Shown: positions 1 through 8,280 of the stretch, piece by piece
How positions within the stretch are numbered: position 1 is the stretch's first letter
How the letters are laid out: the number at the start of each line of letters is the position of its first letter
DNA from: Flavimaricola sp.
GTDB lineage: Bacteria; Pseudomonadota; Alphaproteobacteria; Rhodobacterales; Rhodobacteraceae
Assembly (NCBI GenBank): GCA_029255105.1
Contig: JAQWWH010000094.1
Span: forward strand, 1 to 39,073
Length of the DNA: 39,073 nucleotides
Reading direction: 5' to 3'
Program-made: the position numbers and the translations under genes
Notes under the pieces: model-generated
Database searches by the model: none
What the model was told of the DNA's origin: nothing
Seen by the model: only the letters and a program-made list of their open reading frames with translations

Positions 1-31
1 GGATGGACTTTAGCCGCCGAACGACAACGAG

Positions 32-117
<86 letters not shown>

Positions 118-278
118 CCGGCAAGACACATCCGGCGCAAGCCTTTCCCGGCCACGGGCCAGTCACCCTAGCAGATTGGCGGCCATCATCGTTGAACTCG
201 CCCCCAAACCATCGTATCCGACCGTCCGACCCGCAGTTTTCGGTTCGCACGTCCTTGAGAAACGAAATTGGAGCGTTC

Positions 279-329
279 ATGTCCCTGACAGGCACCATCG
301 CAGGCCCAGCCTGGCGGCAAGGCACATGA
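279..329 (+). CDS. Possible 16-codon upstream ORF coupled to the methyltransferase gene
   Basis: A short frame starting at ATG 279 has a Shine-Dalgarno-like TTGGAG at 268-273, 5 nt upstream, which is better than the signal before the methyltransferase itself. Its TGA stop (327-329) overlaps the methyltransferase ATG at 326 in an ATGA arrangement typical of translational coupling. The encoded peptide has no recognisable motif. It may be a leader peptide that controls the next gene, the remnant of an older N-terminus in another frame, or chance. Confidence 0.35.
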   Translation: MSLTGTIAGPAWRQGT

Positions 330-1204
330 TGCGAAAGATACTGGGGCGGCTGTCCCGCCTGATCATGGGCACAAAGGGCTCTGGCCTGCCCGCCTCGGGC
401 GAAGGAATCCTGCGCGCCCGGTACGAGACGCGAACACCTTCGGCCCAGACCATCGCGGATATCTTCGAAGACACCTGGAAGTCACGACTGCCCAATGTTG
501 AAACCTCGGGCACTGTCGAGATGTTTGGTGATCGCCGGGTCGATTGGCTGGCCAAGACGCTTCCAGGGGGCCTGACGGGCAAATCGGTCTGCGAGATTGG
601 CCCATTCGAAGGGTATCAGACGCTTGGCCTGTCGCAGCAGGGGGTCGCATCGATCACCTCGATCGAGGCCAATTCCTTTAACTTTCTCAAATGCCTATGC
701 CTGAAAGAGATCTGCAAGTTCGATGCAACTTTCGAGTTTGGCGATGGCCTTGGGTTTTTGCGCGAAACACCACAGCATTTTGACCTGATCTTTGCCTCGG
801 GCGTTCTTTACCATCTGCAAACACCCTTTGAGTTCCTGTCGGCGGCGATGGCAAAGTCGGATCACATCTACCTGTGGACGCACTACTATGACGCCGATGT
901 CATCAGCGCCCATCCAACAGTCGCACAGCACTTTGTCCCAAAGTTGGATCAGGATTTTGACGGTGGCGATCACAGCTACAAGATGTTCGCCCGCAGCTAC
1001 ATGATCCGCAACTATCAGACGAGCATCCCTGCCTACTGGGAAGGCGGGTTGCAGGACATTACGTTCTGGGTCGAGAAAGAGGCCCTTCTGGACCACCTTC
1101 GACGGGGTGGTTTTGACAACATCCACATTCATGCCGACACCGCCGGGAAGGGCATGCCGATCATCAGCCTTTGCGCGTCACGGTCAGCGTCTGTGCGGAC
1201 GTGA
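326..1204 (+). CDS. Class I SAM-dependent methyltransferase, substrate unknown
   Basis: Predicted soluble 292-residue methyltransferase. The centre has a Rossmann-type SAM-binding signature: [17 protein letters not shown] (motif I) followed by an acidic strand end SITSIEAN, then [13 protein letters not shown], which matches the post-motif strand of Methyltransf_23/DUF1698-like enzymes. I chose the ATG ATG pair at 326/329 because the open frame further upstream runs into the tRNA and has no plausible start. Another in-frame ATG lies at 365. Neighbours (tRNA-Leu upstream, aroQ downstream) give no clue to the substrate. A role in modifying a small molecule, lipid or sugar is only a family-level guess. 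Confidence 0.8.
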   Translation: MMRKILGRLSRLIMGTKGSGLPASGEGILRARYETRTPSAQTIADIFEDTWKSRLPNVETSGTVEMFGDRRVDWLAKTLPGGLTGKSVCEIGPFEGYQTLGLSQQGVASITSIEANSFNFLKCLCLKEICKFDATFEFGDGLGFLRETPQHFDLIFASGVLYHLQTPFEFLSAAMAKSDHIYLWTHYYDADVISAHPTVAQHFVPKLDQDFDGGDHSYKMFARSYMIRNYQTSIPAYWEGGLQDITFWVEKEALLDHLRRGGFDNIHIHADTAGKGMPIISLCASRSASVRT

Positions 1205-1244
1205 TCGACCGGCAAGCTGTGCAACAGGCTCACTGCCCACGGTC

Positions 1245-1271
1245 GCGCGGCAACTTTACGACTGCCGGCGC
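1245..1271 (+). terminator. Candidate hairpin terminator after the methyltransferase gene
   Basis: GCGCGGCA (1245-1252) pairs with TGCC-G-GCGC (1263-1271), giving 8 bp with one bulged G and a 10-nt loop, about 40 nt after the stop codon. No T-run follows, so this is structural evidence only. Confidence 0.35.
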
Positions 1272-1362
1272 GTCCTGCCCTGCCCCCACGACCCATCAAC
1301 ATTGATTTCGGTCGCCGCTCAGCGTATTCGCCCACTAACCCAGTTCCCAGGACAGACCGGCC

Positions 1363-1803
1363 ATGACCAAGCACATCACCATTCTGAACGGCCCCAACCT
1401 TAACCTTCTGGGCCAGCGCCAGCCTGAGATTTACGGCTACGACACCCTTGCGGATGTAGGGGCGACCTGTGCCAAATTGGCCTCCGAGTTCGGCCTGACC
1501 TGCGAGCTTTTGCAGTCCAACTGGGAAGGCCAGATCGTCGACTGGATCCATGCGGCCCGGGAAAAATCGGCAGGGATCATCATCAACCCCGGCGCCCTTA
1601 GCCATACCTCTGTCGCGGTTCTGGATGCGTTGAACGCCTTTGACGGGCCGGTGCTTGAGGTTCACATATCCAACATCCACAAGCGCGAAAGCTTTCGCCA
1701 TCATTCCTATGTCTCGGCCCGCGCCGAAGGCGTGATTGCGGGCTTTGGGGTTGAGGGCTACGGCCTTGCCATGCGCCGGATGGGCACCCTTTTGGCCGGC
1801 TAG
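1363..1803 (+). CDS. aroQ: Type II 3-dehydroquinate dehydratase
   Basis: Catalyses the third step of the shikimate pathway, reversible dehydration of 3-dehydroquinate to 3-dehydroshikimate, as a cytosolic dodecamer. The 146-residue length is normal for the type II family. The N-terminal [19 protein letters not shown] block carries the catalytic Tyr near its end. [25 protein letters not shown] (substrate-binding Asn/His) and [18 protein letters not shown] (catalytic His and lid region) follow in the expected order. The start has AGGA about 10 nt upstream. The TAG stop overlaps that of the convergent regulator gene in a shared CTAG at 1800-1803. It stands alone and is not in an aro operon here. 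Confidence 0.97.
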   Translation: MTKHITILNGPNLNLLGQRQPEIYGYDTLADVGATCAKLASEFGLTCELLQSNWEGQIVDWIHAAREKSAGIIINPGALSHTSVAVLDALNAFDGPVLEVHISNIHKRESFRHHSYVSARAEGVIAGFGVEGYGLAMRRMGTLLAG

Positions 1804-1813
1804 ACGCCTGCCA
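1793..1813. terminator. Bidirectional hairpin over the overlapping aroQ/glpR stop codons
   Basis: TGGCCGGC (1793-1800) pairs with GCCTGCCA (1806-1813), with one internal mismatch and loop TAGAC. The two convergent stop codons overlap at CTAG 1800-1803, at the top of the stem. With no intergenic space, this is the only visible candidate for stopping both transcripts. Confidence 0.45.
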
Positions 1814-2564
1814 CGATTACTTGCGTGTCCCAGTCTTTGCATCGGTCGGCCAGATCCTTGGGCAAGGCCCGATCGGTTACGAAAGTATTGATCCGGCTCA
1901 ACGAGGCGATGCGCGCCGGGGCGGCGCGCTGGAACTTGGAATGGTCCGCCACGAGGATCGCCTTCCGGGCTTGATCCAGGATCGCCTGGCTTACCCCAAC
2001 CTCTGAAATATCAAAGTCCAAAAGGTCCCCGTCGCCGTCAAGGGCAGAACAGCCGATGACGGCGTAGTCGAACTTGAACCGGCGGATCGTCTGCACGGTC
2101 AGGTCGCCCGTCAGCCCCCCGTCCGCCCGGCGCAGGATGCCCCCGGCAAGGATCACCTGACAGTCAGGATGCCCGGTCAGGATGCGGGCAACGTTCATGT
2201 TATTCGTCACCACCATCAGGTTGCGATGCTGCATCAGGGCGTGGGCCACCGCCTCGGTCGTGGTGCCGATGTTGAGGAAAAGAGAGGCCCCGTCAGGGAT
2301 CAGCTCTGTACAGGCGCGGGCCATTGCACGTTTCTCGGCCTCGAACAGAATCTGCCGGTCGGCGTAGCCGATATTGACGGTGCCCGACGGCAAGATGGCC
2401 CCGCCGTGAACCCGCTCTAGCTGGCCAGCCTCGGCGAGGTCGGTCAGATCGCGCCGGATTGTCTGGAGGGTGACACCAAAATGCTGGGCCAGCCCCTCAA
2501 CAGTGACTTTGCCGGTCCGGGCGGCCAATTCGAGGATCTCGGGGTGGCGGAAGTTCTGGTTCAT
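1800..2564 (-). CDS. glpR: DeoR-family transcriptional repressor, GlpR-like
   Basis: A 254-residue DeoR/GlpR-type repressor. The N-terminus has the DeoR helix-turn-helix (residues about 1-60: [20 protein letters not shown], then [20 protein letters not shown], then ERVHGGA). The rest is the sugar-phosphate effector domain related to ribose-5-phosphate isomerase, with [15 protein letters not shown] and VVTNN in the phosphate-binding region and a C-terminal [12 protein letters not shown] start at the ATG at 2564 (MNQNFRHPE), which gives the family length. No strong ribosome-binding site is visible. It lies divergent from glpD across a 174-nt gap, so control of glycerol-3-phosphate oxidation in response to glycerol-3-phosphate is the natural inference. 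Another DeoR regulator cannot be excluded from sequence alone. Confidence 0.85.
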   Translation of the reverse strand: MNQNFRHPEILELAARTGKVTVEGLAQHFGVTLQTIRRDLTDLAEAGQLERVHGGAILPSGTVNIGYADRQILFEAEKRAMARACTELIPDGASLFLNIGTTTEAVAHALMQHRNLMVVTNNMNVARILTGHPDCQVILAGGILRRADGGLTGDLTVQTIRRFKFDYAVIGCSALDGDGDLLDFDISEVGVSQAILDQARKAILVADHSKFQRAAPARIASLSRINTFVTDRALPKDLADRCKDWDTQVIVAGV

Positions 2565-2633
2565 TGTGGGCCATGGTCGGTTGGAGTGGCCGCAATCTGA
2601 CCCTTTGCGCCCCGTACCGCCAGAGGCATTCAC

Positions 2634-2671
2634 ACATTTTCGCGCTTTTCCGCGCATAAACGAACATTTTC
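2634..2671. promoter_or_regulatory. Candidate GlpR operator region between glpR and glpD
   Basis: The octamer ACATTTTC occurs twice in direct orientation, at 2634-2641 and 2664-2671, exactly 30 nt apart. AACGAACATT (2659-2668), read on the minus strand as AATGTTCGTT, matches the enterobacterial GlpR half-site pattern WATKYTCGWW at every position. CATTTTCGCG (2635-2644) matches 7 of 10 in the opposite orientation. The two sites form a spaced inverted repeat in the divergent promoter region. The assignment relies on a consensus from another class of bacteria. Confidence 0.4.
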
Positions 2672-2738
2672 CTTTGCTTTGGCCCTTCAGAGTGCCATCC
2701 AACGCGCAGAAGCGAAGATGAAAGCAGGGGATTCGGCC

Positions 2739-4316
2739 ATGACGACAGAGGATCGGACATACGACCTCTTTGTGATCGGCGGCGGCATCAACGGTTGCGG
2801 GATCGCCCGCGACGCGACGGGGCGCGGGCTGAGCGTTGTTCTGGCTGAAATGAACGATCTGGCCTCGGCCACCTCTTCGGCCTCGACCAAACTGTTTCAT
2901 GGCGGCCTGCGCTATCTTGAGTATTTCGAATTTCGCCTTGTCCGCGAGGCCCTGATCGAGCGTGAAACACTGTTGCGCGCCATGCCCCATATCTCATGGC
3001 CGATGCGCTTTGTGCTGCCGACCCATCCTGACATGCGTTTCGAGTCGACGACGCCCACCTCGCGGCTGTTGTCCATCGTCATGCCATGGATGAAGGGGCG
3101 GCGGCCCAACTGGCTGATCCGGCTGGGTCTTTTCCTGTATGACACGCTGGGTGGACGGCAAATCCTGCCTGGCACCTCGCGGCTCGATCTGACCTCTGCG
3201 CCAGAAGGGCGGCCCCTGAAGGACAAGTATCGCCAGGCCTATGAATACTCTGACTGCTGGATCGAGGATTCGCGTCTTGTGGCGCTGAATGCCCGCGACG
3301 CGGCTGAGCGGGGGGCAGATGTACGCGTCCGAACCAAGGTTCTCGCCGCGCGGCAAGAGGGTGGTCAGTGGATTGTGACGGTCGAAGACGCCGGGGGTGT
3401 CCGCGAAATCCGGGCAAAGATGATCGTCAATGCCGCTGGACCTTGGGTGGGCGACATCATCCACGGCAAGGTTCGCCTGAACTCCACCGAAGGGGTCAGG
3501 TTGGTCCGGGGCAGTCACATCGTGACGAGGCGGCTTTATGACCACGACAAATGCTACTTTTTCCAGGGAACAGATGGCCGGATCATCTTTGCCATCCCCT
3601 ACGAGACGGACTTTACCCTGATCGGCACCACGGATGCCGAGCAGGCGGACCCCAACGTCAAACCGGTCTGCACCCCGGAAGAGCGCGACTATCTTTGCGC
3701 CTTTGCCTCTGAATACTTTGAAACGCCCGTCACTGCCGATGATGTCGTCTGGTCCTATTCCGGGGTTCGACCCCTTTACAACGATGGGGCAACGTCGGCG
3801 ACAGCGGCGACGCGGGACTATACGCTGAAGGTCGATACATCCGCCGGGGCGCCGGTGCTGAACGTCTTTGGCGGCAAGATCACCACCTATCGCAGGTTGG
3901 CCGAACATGCGCTGGACAAGATCGTCCCGATCGTTGGTGGCAAGGCCGCAGGCTGGACGGCTGGTGTGCCCTTGCCCGGTGGGGACTTTCCAGTGGGCGA
4001 TGTGGACCGCCTGATCGCCGCGTTGAAAGTGGCGTACCCGTTTCTGACCGACCGTTGGGCGACGCGCCTGATCAAGGCCTACGGGACAGAGGCCGCAACC
4101 CTTCTGCAAGGGGCGACCGGTCCTGCGGATCTGGGCCGAGATTTCGGCGCGACCCTGACCGAGCGAGAGGTGCGCTGGCTGATAACCCATGAATTCGCCC
4201 GCACAGCTGAGGATGTGGTCTGGCGGCGCAACAAGCTGGGGCTGAGGTTGAAGGCGGATGAGGTTGCAGCCCTTGATGACTGGATGCGGACAGCAGAGGC
4301 AGAGGCAGAGGCCTAG
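2739..4316 (+). CDS. glpD: FAD-dependent glycerol-3-phosphate dehydrogenase
   Basis: Oxidises sn-glycerol-3-phosphate to dihydroxyacetone phosphate and passes electrons to the quinone pool; a peripheral inner-membrane flavoprotein. The FAD-binding Rossmann motif FVIGGGINGCGIARDATGRG lies near the N-terminus, followed by LFHGGLRYLEYFEFRLVREA. A second FAD/substrate segment (AKMIVNAAGPWVG) and the active-site region TLIGTTDAEQ with GVRPLY follow. The C-terminal DAO_C domain carries EVRWLITHEFARTAEDVVWRR. The 525-residue length is normal. I chose ATG 2739 because AGGGG at 2726-2730 is well placed; an in-frame ATG at 2718 is the alternative. It is divergent from glpR. No glpF, glpK or ABC glycerol transporter is present in the window. 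Confidence 0.96.
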   Translation: MTTEDRTYDLFVIGGGINGCGIARDATGRGLSVVLAEMNDLASATSSASTKLFHGGLRYLEYFEFRLVREALIERETLLRAMPHISWPMRFVLPTHPDMRFESTTPTSRLLSIVMPWMKGRRPNWLIRLGLFLYDTLGGRQILPGTSRLDLTSAPEGRPLKDKYRQAYEYSDCWIEDSRLVALNARDAAERGADVRVRTKVLAARQEGGQWIVTVEDAGGVREIRAKMIVNAAGPWVGDIIHGKVRLNSTEGVRLVRGSHIVTRRLYDHDKCYFFQGTDGRIIFAIPYETDFTLIGTTDAEQADPNVKPVCTPEERDYLCAFASEYFETPVTADDVVWSYSGVRPLYNDGATSATAATRDYTLKVDTSAGAPVLNVFGGKITTYRRLAEHALDKIVPIVGGKAAGWTAGVPLPGGDFPVGDVDRLIAALKVAYPFLTDRWATRLIKAYGTEAATLLQGATGPADLGRDFGATLTEREVRWLITHEFARTAEDVVWRRNKLGLRLKADEVAALDDWMRTAEAEAEA

Positions 4317-4371
4317 GGCCTCGCCTTGCCCAGACGACGCGACGCGACTGCCAAAAAACCGTCATTTGACG

Positions 4372-4392
4372 CCTGACCACCGGTCGGTCAGG
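4372..4392 (+). terminator. Hairpin between glpD and the phnM-like gene
   Basis: CCTGACC (4372-4378) pairs perfectly with GGTCAGG (4386-4392) across a 7-nt loop. It lies 56 nt after the glpD stop and 32 nt before the next start. It could terminate glpD or act in the 5' leader of the next gene. No T-run follows. Confidence 0.4.
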
Positions 4393-4423
4393 GTGCGCCC
4401 GAACCCAACCGCCGGATCCCCCC

Positions 4424-5662
4424 ATGTTTCACAGCCTGCCCCCGACAGAAGCCGCTATCTTCGAAGGCGCCACCCTGCTCATGGAGGACAGGCTGGTGCC
4501 TGCCAGCCTGCGGATCGAGAATGGCCAGATCACCGGGATCGACGTGCCCGCCGATGGGGCCCGACGGATCGACGCGCGTGGCATGATCCTCGCCCCGGCC
4601 ATGATCGACATTCACGGCGACGCCTTTGAACGCCAGATCATGCCACGCCCCGGCGTGTTCATCCCCATCGACACCGCTTTGCTTGAAACGGACCGGCAGC
4701 TTGCCGCAAACGGGATTGCGACCGCCTATCACGCCCTGACGCTGAGTTGGGAGCCGGGACTGAGGTCCGTTGATCAGGGCACAAAGCTGGTCGAGGCGCT
4801 GACCCGACTGGCCCCCAGACTGACAGTAGAGAACCGCGTCCAACTGCGTTGGGAGACCTTCTGCTTTGAGGCCATCGACCTGATCGAAGCGGCCCTTGCC
4901 GGTCCGCTGGCCCCCTCTATCGCCTTCAACGACCATACCTCGATGGCTCTTCTGCATCCCGATACGCCGCTGCAGGATCGGCCCTTTGACCATTCGCCCG
5001 ACTTCCCCGTGGCGGATACGACTACGCCCCGCTTTGCGTCCAAGATGAAGGCGCGGGGGGAACGGTCCGGCATGACGGCAGAGGCCTTTGTGACCCTGTT
5101 GAACGAGGTTTGGGACCGGCGGCCGCAGGTGCCCGCCGCGATGGAGAGGGTGGCGGCGATGGGCCGGGGCAAGAGCGCTCCGATGCTGTCCCACGATGAC
5201 AGCCAGATCGAGACGCGGGATTATTACCGTGCGCTAGGGGCCCGGATTTCGGAGTTTCCGATGTCCCTCAAGGTGGCGGAGGCCGCTAGGGCAGCAGGCG
5301 ACATGATCGCCTTTGGCGCGCCCAACGGAATGCGCGGCGGCAGCCATCTGGGCAGTCCCGGCGCGGCCGACATGATCGCGGCGGGTCTGTGCGATATTCT
5401 GGCGTCCGATTACTTCTACCCCGCCATGCTGGGGGCCGTCGCCCGACTGCATGCCGACAAGGTGGCCCCTTTGCCCAAGCTTTGGGACCTCGTCGCGGGC
5501 GGACCGGCGCGGGCGTCCGGGCTGACGGACCGGGGCCAGCTGGCCGCGGGGCTTCGGGCTGATCTGGTACTGCTGGACTGGCCGGAAGGCGGCACACCGG
5601 TTCCACGCCTGACCCTTGTAGGCGGCAGACAGGCCTACGGCGCGATGGCAACGGGGGCTTGA
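4424..5662 (+). CDS. PhnM-like amidohydrolase (ribose 1-methylphosphonate 5-triphosphate diphosphatase family)
   Basis: An amidohydrolase-superfamily protein of 412 residues that resembles PhnM, which removes pyrophosphate from alpha-D-ribose 1-methylphosphonate 5-triphosphate in the C-P lyase pathway. Supporting blocks are the first metal motif DIHGDAFERQ, NDHTSM, the SHDDSQ metal/catalytic segment, and the PhnM-typical GAPNGMRGGSHLGSPGAADM followed by LCDILASDYFYPAML. The metal-site wording differs from E. coli PhnM (DIHGD rather than DLHTD), and no other phn gene is in the window. It may therefore act on phosphonates in trans or on a related nucleoside or phosphoester substrate. It is convergent with ureG, with only 19 nt between the stop codons. 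Confidence 0.75.
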   Translation: MFHSLPPTEAAIFEGATLLMEDRLVPASLRIENGQITGIDVPADGARRIDARGMILAPAMIDIHGDAFERQIMPRPGVFIPIDTALLETDRQLAANGIATAYHALTLSWEPGLRSVDQGTKLVEALTRLAPRLTVENRVQLRWETFCFEAIDLIEAALAGPLAPSIAFNDHTSMALLHPDTPLQDRPFDHSPDFPVADTTTPRFASKMKARGERSGMTAEAFVTLLNEVWDRRPQVPAAMERVAAMGRGKSAPMLSHDDSQIETRDYYRALGARISEFPMSLKVAEAARAAGDMIAFGAPNGMRGGSHLGSPGAADMIAAGLCDILASDYFYPAMLGAVARLHADKVAPLPKLWDLVAGGPARASGLTDRGQLAAGLRADLVLLDWPEGGTPVPRLTLVGGRQAYGAMATGA

Positions 5663-5685
5663 GGCCCTGTCAGATGCCGCCTCAA
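5659..5685. terminator. Bidirectional hairpin holding both convergent stop codons
   Basis: TTGAGGC (5659-5665) pairs perfectly with GCCTCAA (5679-5685) around a 13-nt loop. The TGA stop of the phnM-like gene is in the left arm and the ureG stop (TCA on this strand) is in the right arm, so the hairpin can serve both transcripts. Confidence 0.5.
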
Positions 5686-6296
5686 AGACCGCCGAGGTCT
5701 TCCAGAAGGGCGACGACCTCAGCCACGCCCTCACCATTACGCAGGCTGGCAAAGACAAAGGGCCTTTCACCGCGCATCCGGCGGGCGTCGCGCTCCATCA
5801 CCTCAAGCGAGGCCCCGACATAGGGCGCAAGGTCGGTCTTGTTGATCACCAGAATGTCCGAACGGGTGATGGCCGGGCCACCCTTGCGCGGGATCTCTTC
5901 GCCTGCTGCCACGTCGATGACATAGATCGTCACATCGGCCAGCTCGGGCGAGAAGGTGGCCGACAGGTTGTCGCCCCCGCTTTCGATCAGGATCAGCTCA
6001 AGATCCGCGTGGCGGTCGCGCAGCTCTGCCACCGCGGCGAGGTTGATCGAGGCATCCTCGCGGATCGCGGTATGCGGACAGCCCCCGGTTTCTACCCCCA
6101 TCACCCTGTCGCCCGACAGGATTTGCATACGCATCAAGGCCTCGGCATCCTCTTGGGTGTAAATGTCATTGGTGATGACAGCGAGGCTGAGCCGGTCCTT
6201 GAGGGCGCGGGCCAGGGCTGCGGTCAGCGTTGTCTTACCAGCGCCAACCGGGCCGCCGATGCCGACCTTGAGGGGACCATGAGGGGAAAGAGGCAC
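5682..6296 (-). CDS. ureG: Urease accessory GTPase UreG
   Basis: SIMIBI-class GTPase that drives nickel delivery to apo-urease with UreD, UreF and UreE, in the cytosol. The 204-residue protein has the P-loop [11 protein letters not shown] near residues 14-24, the nickel-binding CPH within [17 protein letters not shown], the [17 protein letters not shown] block, and the guanine-specificity NKTD. The start is GTG at 6296, with AAGGG 7 nt upstream on the minus strand. It begins 1 nt after the stop of the DUF3995 gene, so it is almost certainly cotranscribed with it. It is the last gene of the urease locus. Confidence 0.97.
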   Translation of the reverse strand: MPLSPHGPLKVGIGGPVGAGKTTLTAALARALKDRLSLAVITNDIYTQEDAEALMRMQILSGDRVMGVETGGCPHTAIREDASINLAAVAELRDRHADLELILIESGGDNLSATFSPELADVTIYVIDVAAGEEIPRKGGPAITRSDILVINKTDLAPYVGASLEVMERDARRMRGERPFVFASLRNGEGVAEVVALLEDLGGL

Positions 6297-6297
6297 G

Positions 6298-6717
6298 TCA
6301 GAACCCTTTTAGAACGAGGGCAGCAAAAGCCACCGCGAGGAACAGGCAAAGCGGACCATAGAACCGTCGGTCAAGGGTGGCAAACGGCTCTTCGGAGGTG
6401 AGCGCCCGCCACGACGGGCGATAGGCCAGAATGCCCCGAATCGCAAAGGTGCCGGTTGCGATCACCAGCCCCGTCTGGCGGATTGGGCCGGGTGTAATCC
6501 AAGGCAGACCGGCCGCGATGACAAGCGCTGCGGCGATCAGCGCGCAAGGGATGGGGCCGGGCATGCGGGTCGCGCCCTTCATGCCAACCACGGCCTTGAC
6601 CAGCCGCGCCTCGTCCCGGATCGGAAACCACCAGCCCAGCGCCCACAGAAGATGGATGGCGGCCAGCGACAGAAGAACAAGATCAAGCAGCAGGAAAAGG
6701 CCAACGCCTGCCGTCAT
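6298..6717 (-). CDS. DUF3995-type small membrane protein inside the urease operon
   Basis: A 139-residue integral membrane protein with about four hydrophobic segments: [20 protein letters not shown] near the start, [32 protein letters not shown], and [13 protein letters not shown] at the end. The WALGWWFP and RFYGPLCL wording resembles the DUF3995 family, which has no established function. Its ATG overlaps the ureF stop as ATGA, and ureG follows 1 nt after its own stop, so it is translationally embedded in the urease operon. It does not resemble the UreJ/HupE nickel permeases. A link to urea or nickel handling is inference from position only. Confidence 0.75.
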   Translation of the reverse strand: MTAGVGLFLLLDLVLLSLAAIHLLWALGWWFPIRDEARLVKAVVGMKGATRMPGPIPCALIAAALVIAAGLPWITPGPIRQTGLVIATGTFAIRGILAYRPSWRALTSEEPFATLDRRFYGPLCLFLAVAFAALVLKGF

Positions 6718-7355
6718 GACCGGAACAGCCTGGGGCTAAGCTCTTCGTGGCGCATGGCGGCGATGTCGATGGCGAAGGCTGCACTGCCAAGGGCATCCAG
6801 CCCTGCGGGCACCGCCTCTTCCGCGATCCGGGCACAAAGGGGGGTCAGCCGGGCCAGAACGCCCTGGGCCTTGGTCTGGCCCAACCGCATAAGGCGCTGC
6901 GCTGCCTGCACCTGATTGGACATCATCGCCTGCAACATCATCTGGGCAGGCGGCACGGCGGGGAGGCCCATCAACGCAGCCGCCCGTCCGATGACGACCG
7001 GATAGGCCATGTCTGGCAGGTCCAGCCCCCAAACCTCTCGGGTGGTGGCGGCAAAGGCGGCACCCTGTGACAGGGTTTCGGCCCGACGCTCTTGCGAGGG
7101 GGCAAGGGCATCCACCAAGGCGGCAACCTCGGGCAAAGTGTCCGGGGTCGCGGCGTGGGCAGCGCCCAACAGGATGGCGTCCGCCCGCCCTGCCCCGTGG
7201 GTGAGCACAGCCGTGAGCCAGGCTTGCAGGGTGTCACTGTCACTGACCTGCCCGTTGGCTATCGCGGTCTCAAGACCATGCGACCAGGCAAAGCCGCCGA
7301 CCGGATAGGCAGGCGACAGCCATTGGGTCAGCGTCAGCAGGTGTTCAGTGTTCAT
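6714..7355 (-). CDS. ureF: Urease accessory protein UreF
   Basis: Part of the UreD-UreF-UreG activation complex, where it binds UreD and gates UreG GTPase activity. The 213-residue, mostly helical protein opens with LLTLTQWLSPAYPVGGFAWSHGLE, the hallmark N-terminal motif. It ends with a conserved-looking [11 protein letters not shown] tail of the kind needed for UreG recruitment. The start ATG at 7355 lies 11 nt inside the end of ureE, and the stop overlaps the DUF3995 start. A longer in-frame frame upstream only reads the opposite frame of the ureE histidine tail and was not used. Confidence 0.95.
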   Translation of the reverse strand: MNTEHLLTLTQWLSPAYPVGGFAWSHGLETAIANGQVSDSDTLQAWLTAVLTHGAGRADAILLGAAHAATPDTLPEVAALVDALAPSQERRAETLSQGAAFAATTREVWGLDLPDMAYPVVIGRAAALMGLPAVPPAQMMLQAMMSNQVQAAQRLMRLGQTKAQGVLARLTPLCARIAEEAVPAGLDALGSAAFAIDIAAMRHEELSPRLFRS

Positions 7356-7905
7356 GGGTATGGCCATGAGAATGATCGTGAGGATGAGGGTGATCGTGGG
7401 AATGATCGTGGCCATGGGCGTCATCCGCCTGGCCGCCATGATGGCTATGACCATGATCGTGGCCCATTGTCCGGCCATGGCCATAGGCTCCACCGCCGGG
7501 CGTGAACGGCCCGGTAAAGGGGCGCAACGTCGCCCCAAGGCCTGCCAGCATGTCGCGCATGACCTTGTCCTGCCGGATGACAATCCGGTCGGGTTCGATC
7601 TGGCAAGGGGTGTGTCGATTGCCGATATGCCAGGCCAGTTGGACCAGTGGTCCGGTGACCTCTAGCAGCTCTTCGGCGGCGGCCTCGATTGCGATCAGGC
7701 TGCCATCGGTCAGAACAAGGGCGTCACCTTCATCCATGCTGACCGTCTGGGCAAGATCGGCCAAAACTGCAGTACCGGTCACGGTCAGCAGCCTTTTGCG
7801 GCGGATCAAGCGGTCTTCGTAACTTAGCACAACGCGGTCGAGGATCGTGTCCCCGGCCGTCAGGCGGCGCACGGAATGCGCCGTGGCAGGCCGGGTGGAC
7901 GTCAT
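7345..7905 (-). CDS. ureE: Urease accessory nickel metallochaperone UreE
   Basis: Nickel-binding chaperone that delivers metal to the UreG complex. It has the N-terminal peptide-binding domain (residues about 1-80, including LSYEDRLIRRKRLL) and the C-terminal metal-binding domain with AWHIGNRHTPCQI. It ends in a histidine-rich tail of 18 His in roughly the last 48 residues, alternating with Asp, Gly and Ser, typical of high-capacity nickel storage. ATG 7905 (MTSTRPAT) has GGGGTGGG just upstream; an in-frame start at 7971 is less likely because it overlaps the preceding gene. It follows the DUF1127-like gene by 19 nt. Confidence 0.94.
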   Translation of the reverse strand: MTSTRPATAHSVRRLTAGDTILDRVVLSYEDRLIRRKRLLTVTGTAVLADLAQTVSMDEGDALVLTDGSLIAIEAAAEELLEVTGPLVQLAWHIGNRHTPCQIEPDRIVIRQDKVMRDMLAGLGATLRPFTGPFTPGGGAYGHGRTMGHDHGHSHHGGQADDAHGHDHSHDHPHPHDHSHGHTHEH

Positions 7906-7924
7906 GCGCCCACCCCGGTCTGGA

Positions 7925-8158
7925 TCAGATTGCGCCGCTGGCGGCGAAGATCTGGCGAACGCGATCGGCACGATTGGTGCCCATAGCGGTCAGTTCTGCA
8001 TCGGTCATGTTTTGCAGCTTTTCGACTGCGATCATCCGGCGATCGTTTTCCGCCATGTGAACAAGGCCCCGACCAAGGGCGCGAAATGGTGCAAGCAACA
8101 GGTTCGTCAGGGACTCTGTGCCCCCAGTGAAAACCTGGCCGAAATATGTATGTGTCAT
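7925..8158 (-). CDS. DUF1127-like small protein
   Basis: A 77-residue protein whose C-terminal half (EKLQNMTDAELTAMGTNRAD) resembles the DUF1127/YjiS helix pair, whose usual wording is close to L..LsdreLadiGlsR. In Rhodobacter sphaeroides a DUF1127 protein (CcaF1) is an RNA-binding regulator, so a post-transcriptional role is possible, but nothing here proves it. The ATG has GGAG 6 nt upstream. It lies immediately before ureE on the same strand, so it may be cotranscribed with ureEF-DUF3995-G and could carry its own promoter. Confidence 0.75.
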   Translation of the reverse strand: MTHTYFGQVFTGGTESLTNLLLAPFRALGRGLVHMAENDRRMIAVEKLQNMTDAELTAMGTNRADRVRQIFAASGAI

Positions 8159-8280
8159 CGGAAACTCCGTGTTGGTTCACTCGTCGCTTCCTCCCCTGTG
8201 CTTTAATGTGCCCTTTGCGGGCCGAATAACAACGTACAATGCCGCATGGCCGCTGTGCAGAAAACGCAACGCATCTTCAC

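Noticed and set aside
7345..7500. The repetitive ATGATCGTG-like stretch as a tandem or CRISPR-like array
   Set aside because: It is the coding sequence of the UreE His/Asp tail; repetition follows from the CAC/CAT-GAT codons, with no fixed repeat and spacer.
7356..7583. N-terminal extension of ureF (frame open upstream to 7583)
   Set aside because: The extra residues are only the alternate frame of the repetitive ureE histidine tail. Family starts match MNTEHLLTLTQWLSP.
7902..8180. GTG-started 92-residue frame overlapping the DUF1127-like gene, preceded by a strong GGGGAGG
   Set aside because: It overlaps a better gene in another frame over most of its length and has no motif. The purine-rich site may belong to the leader.
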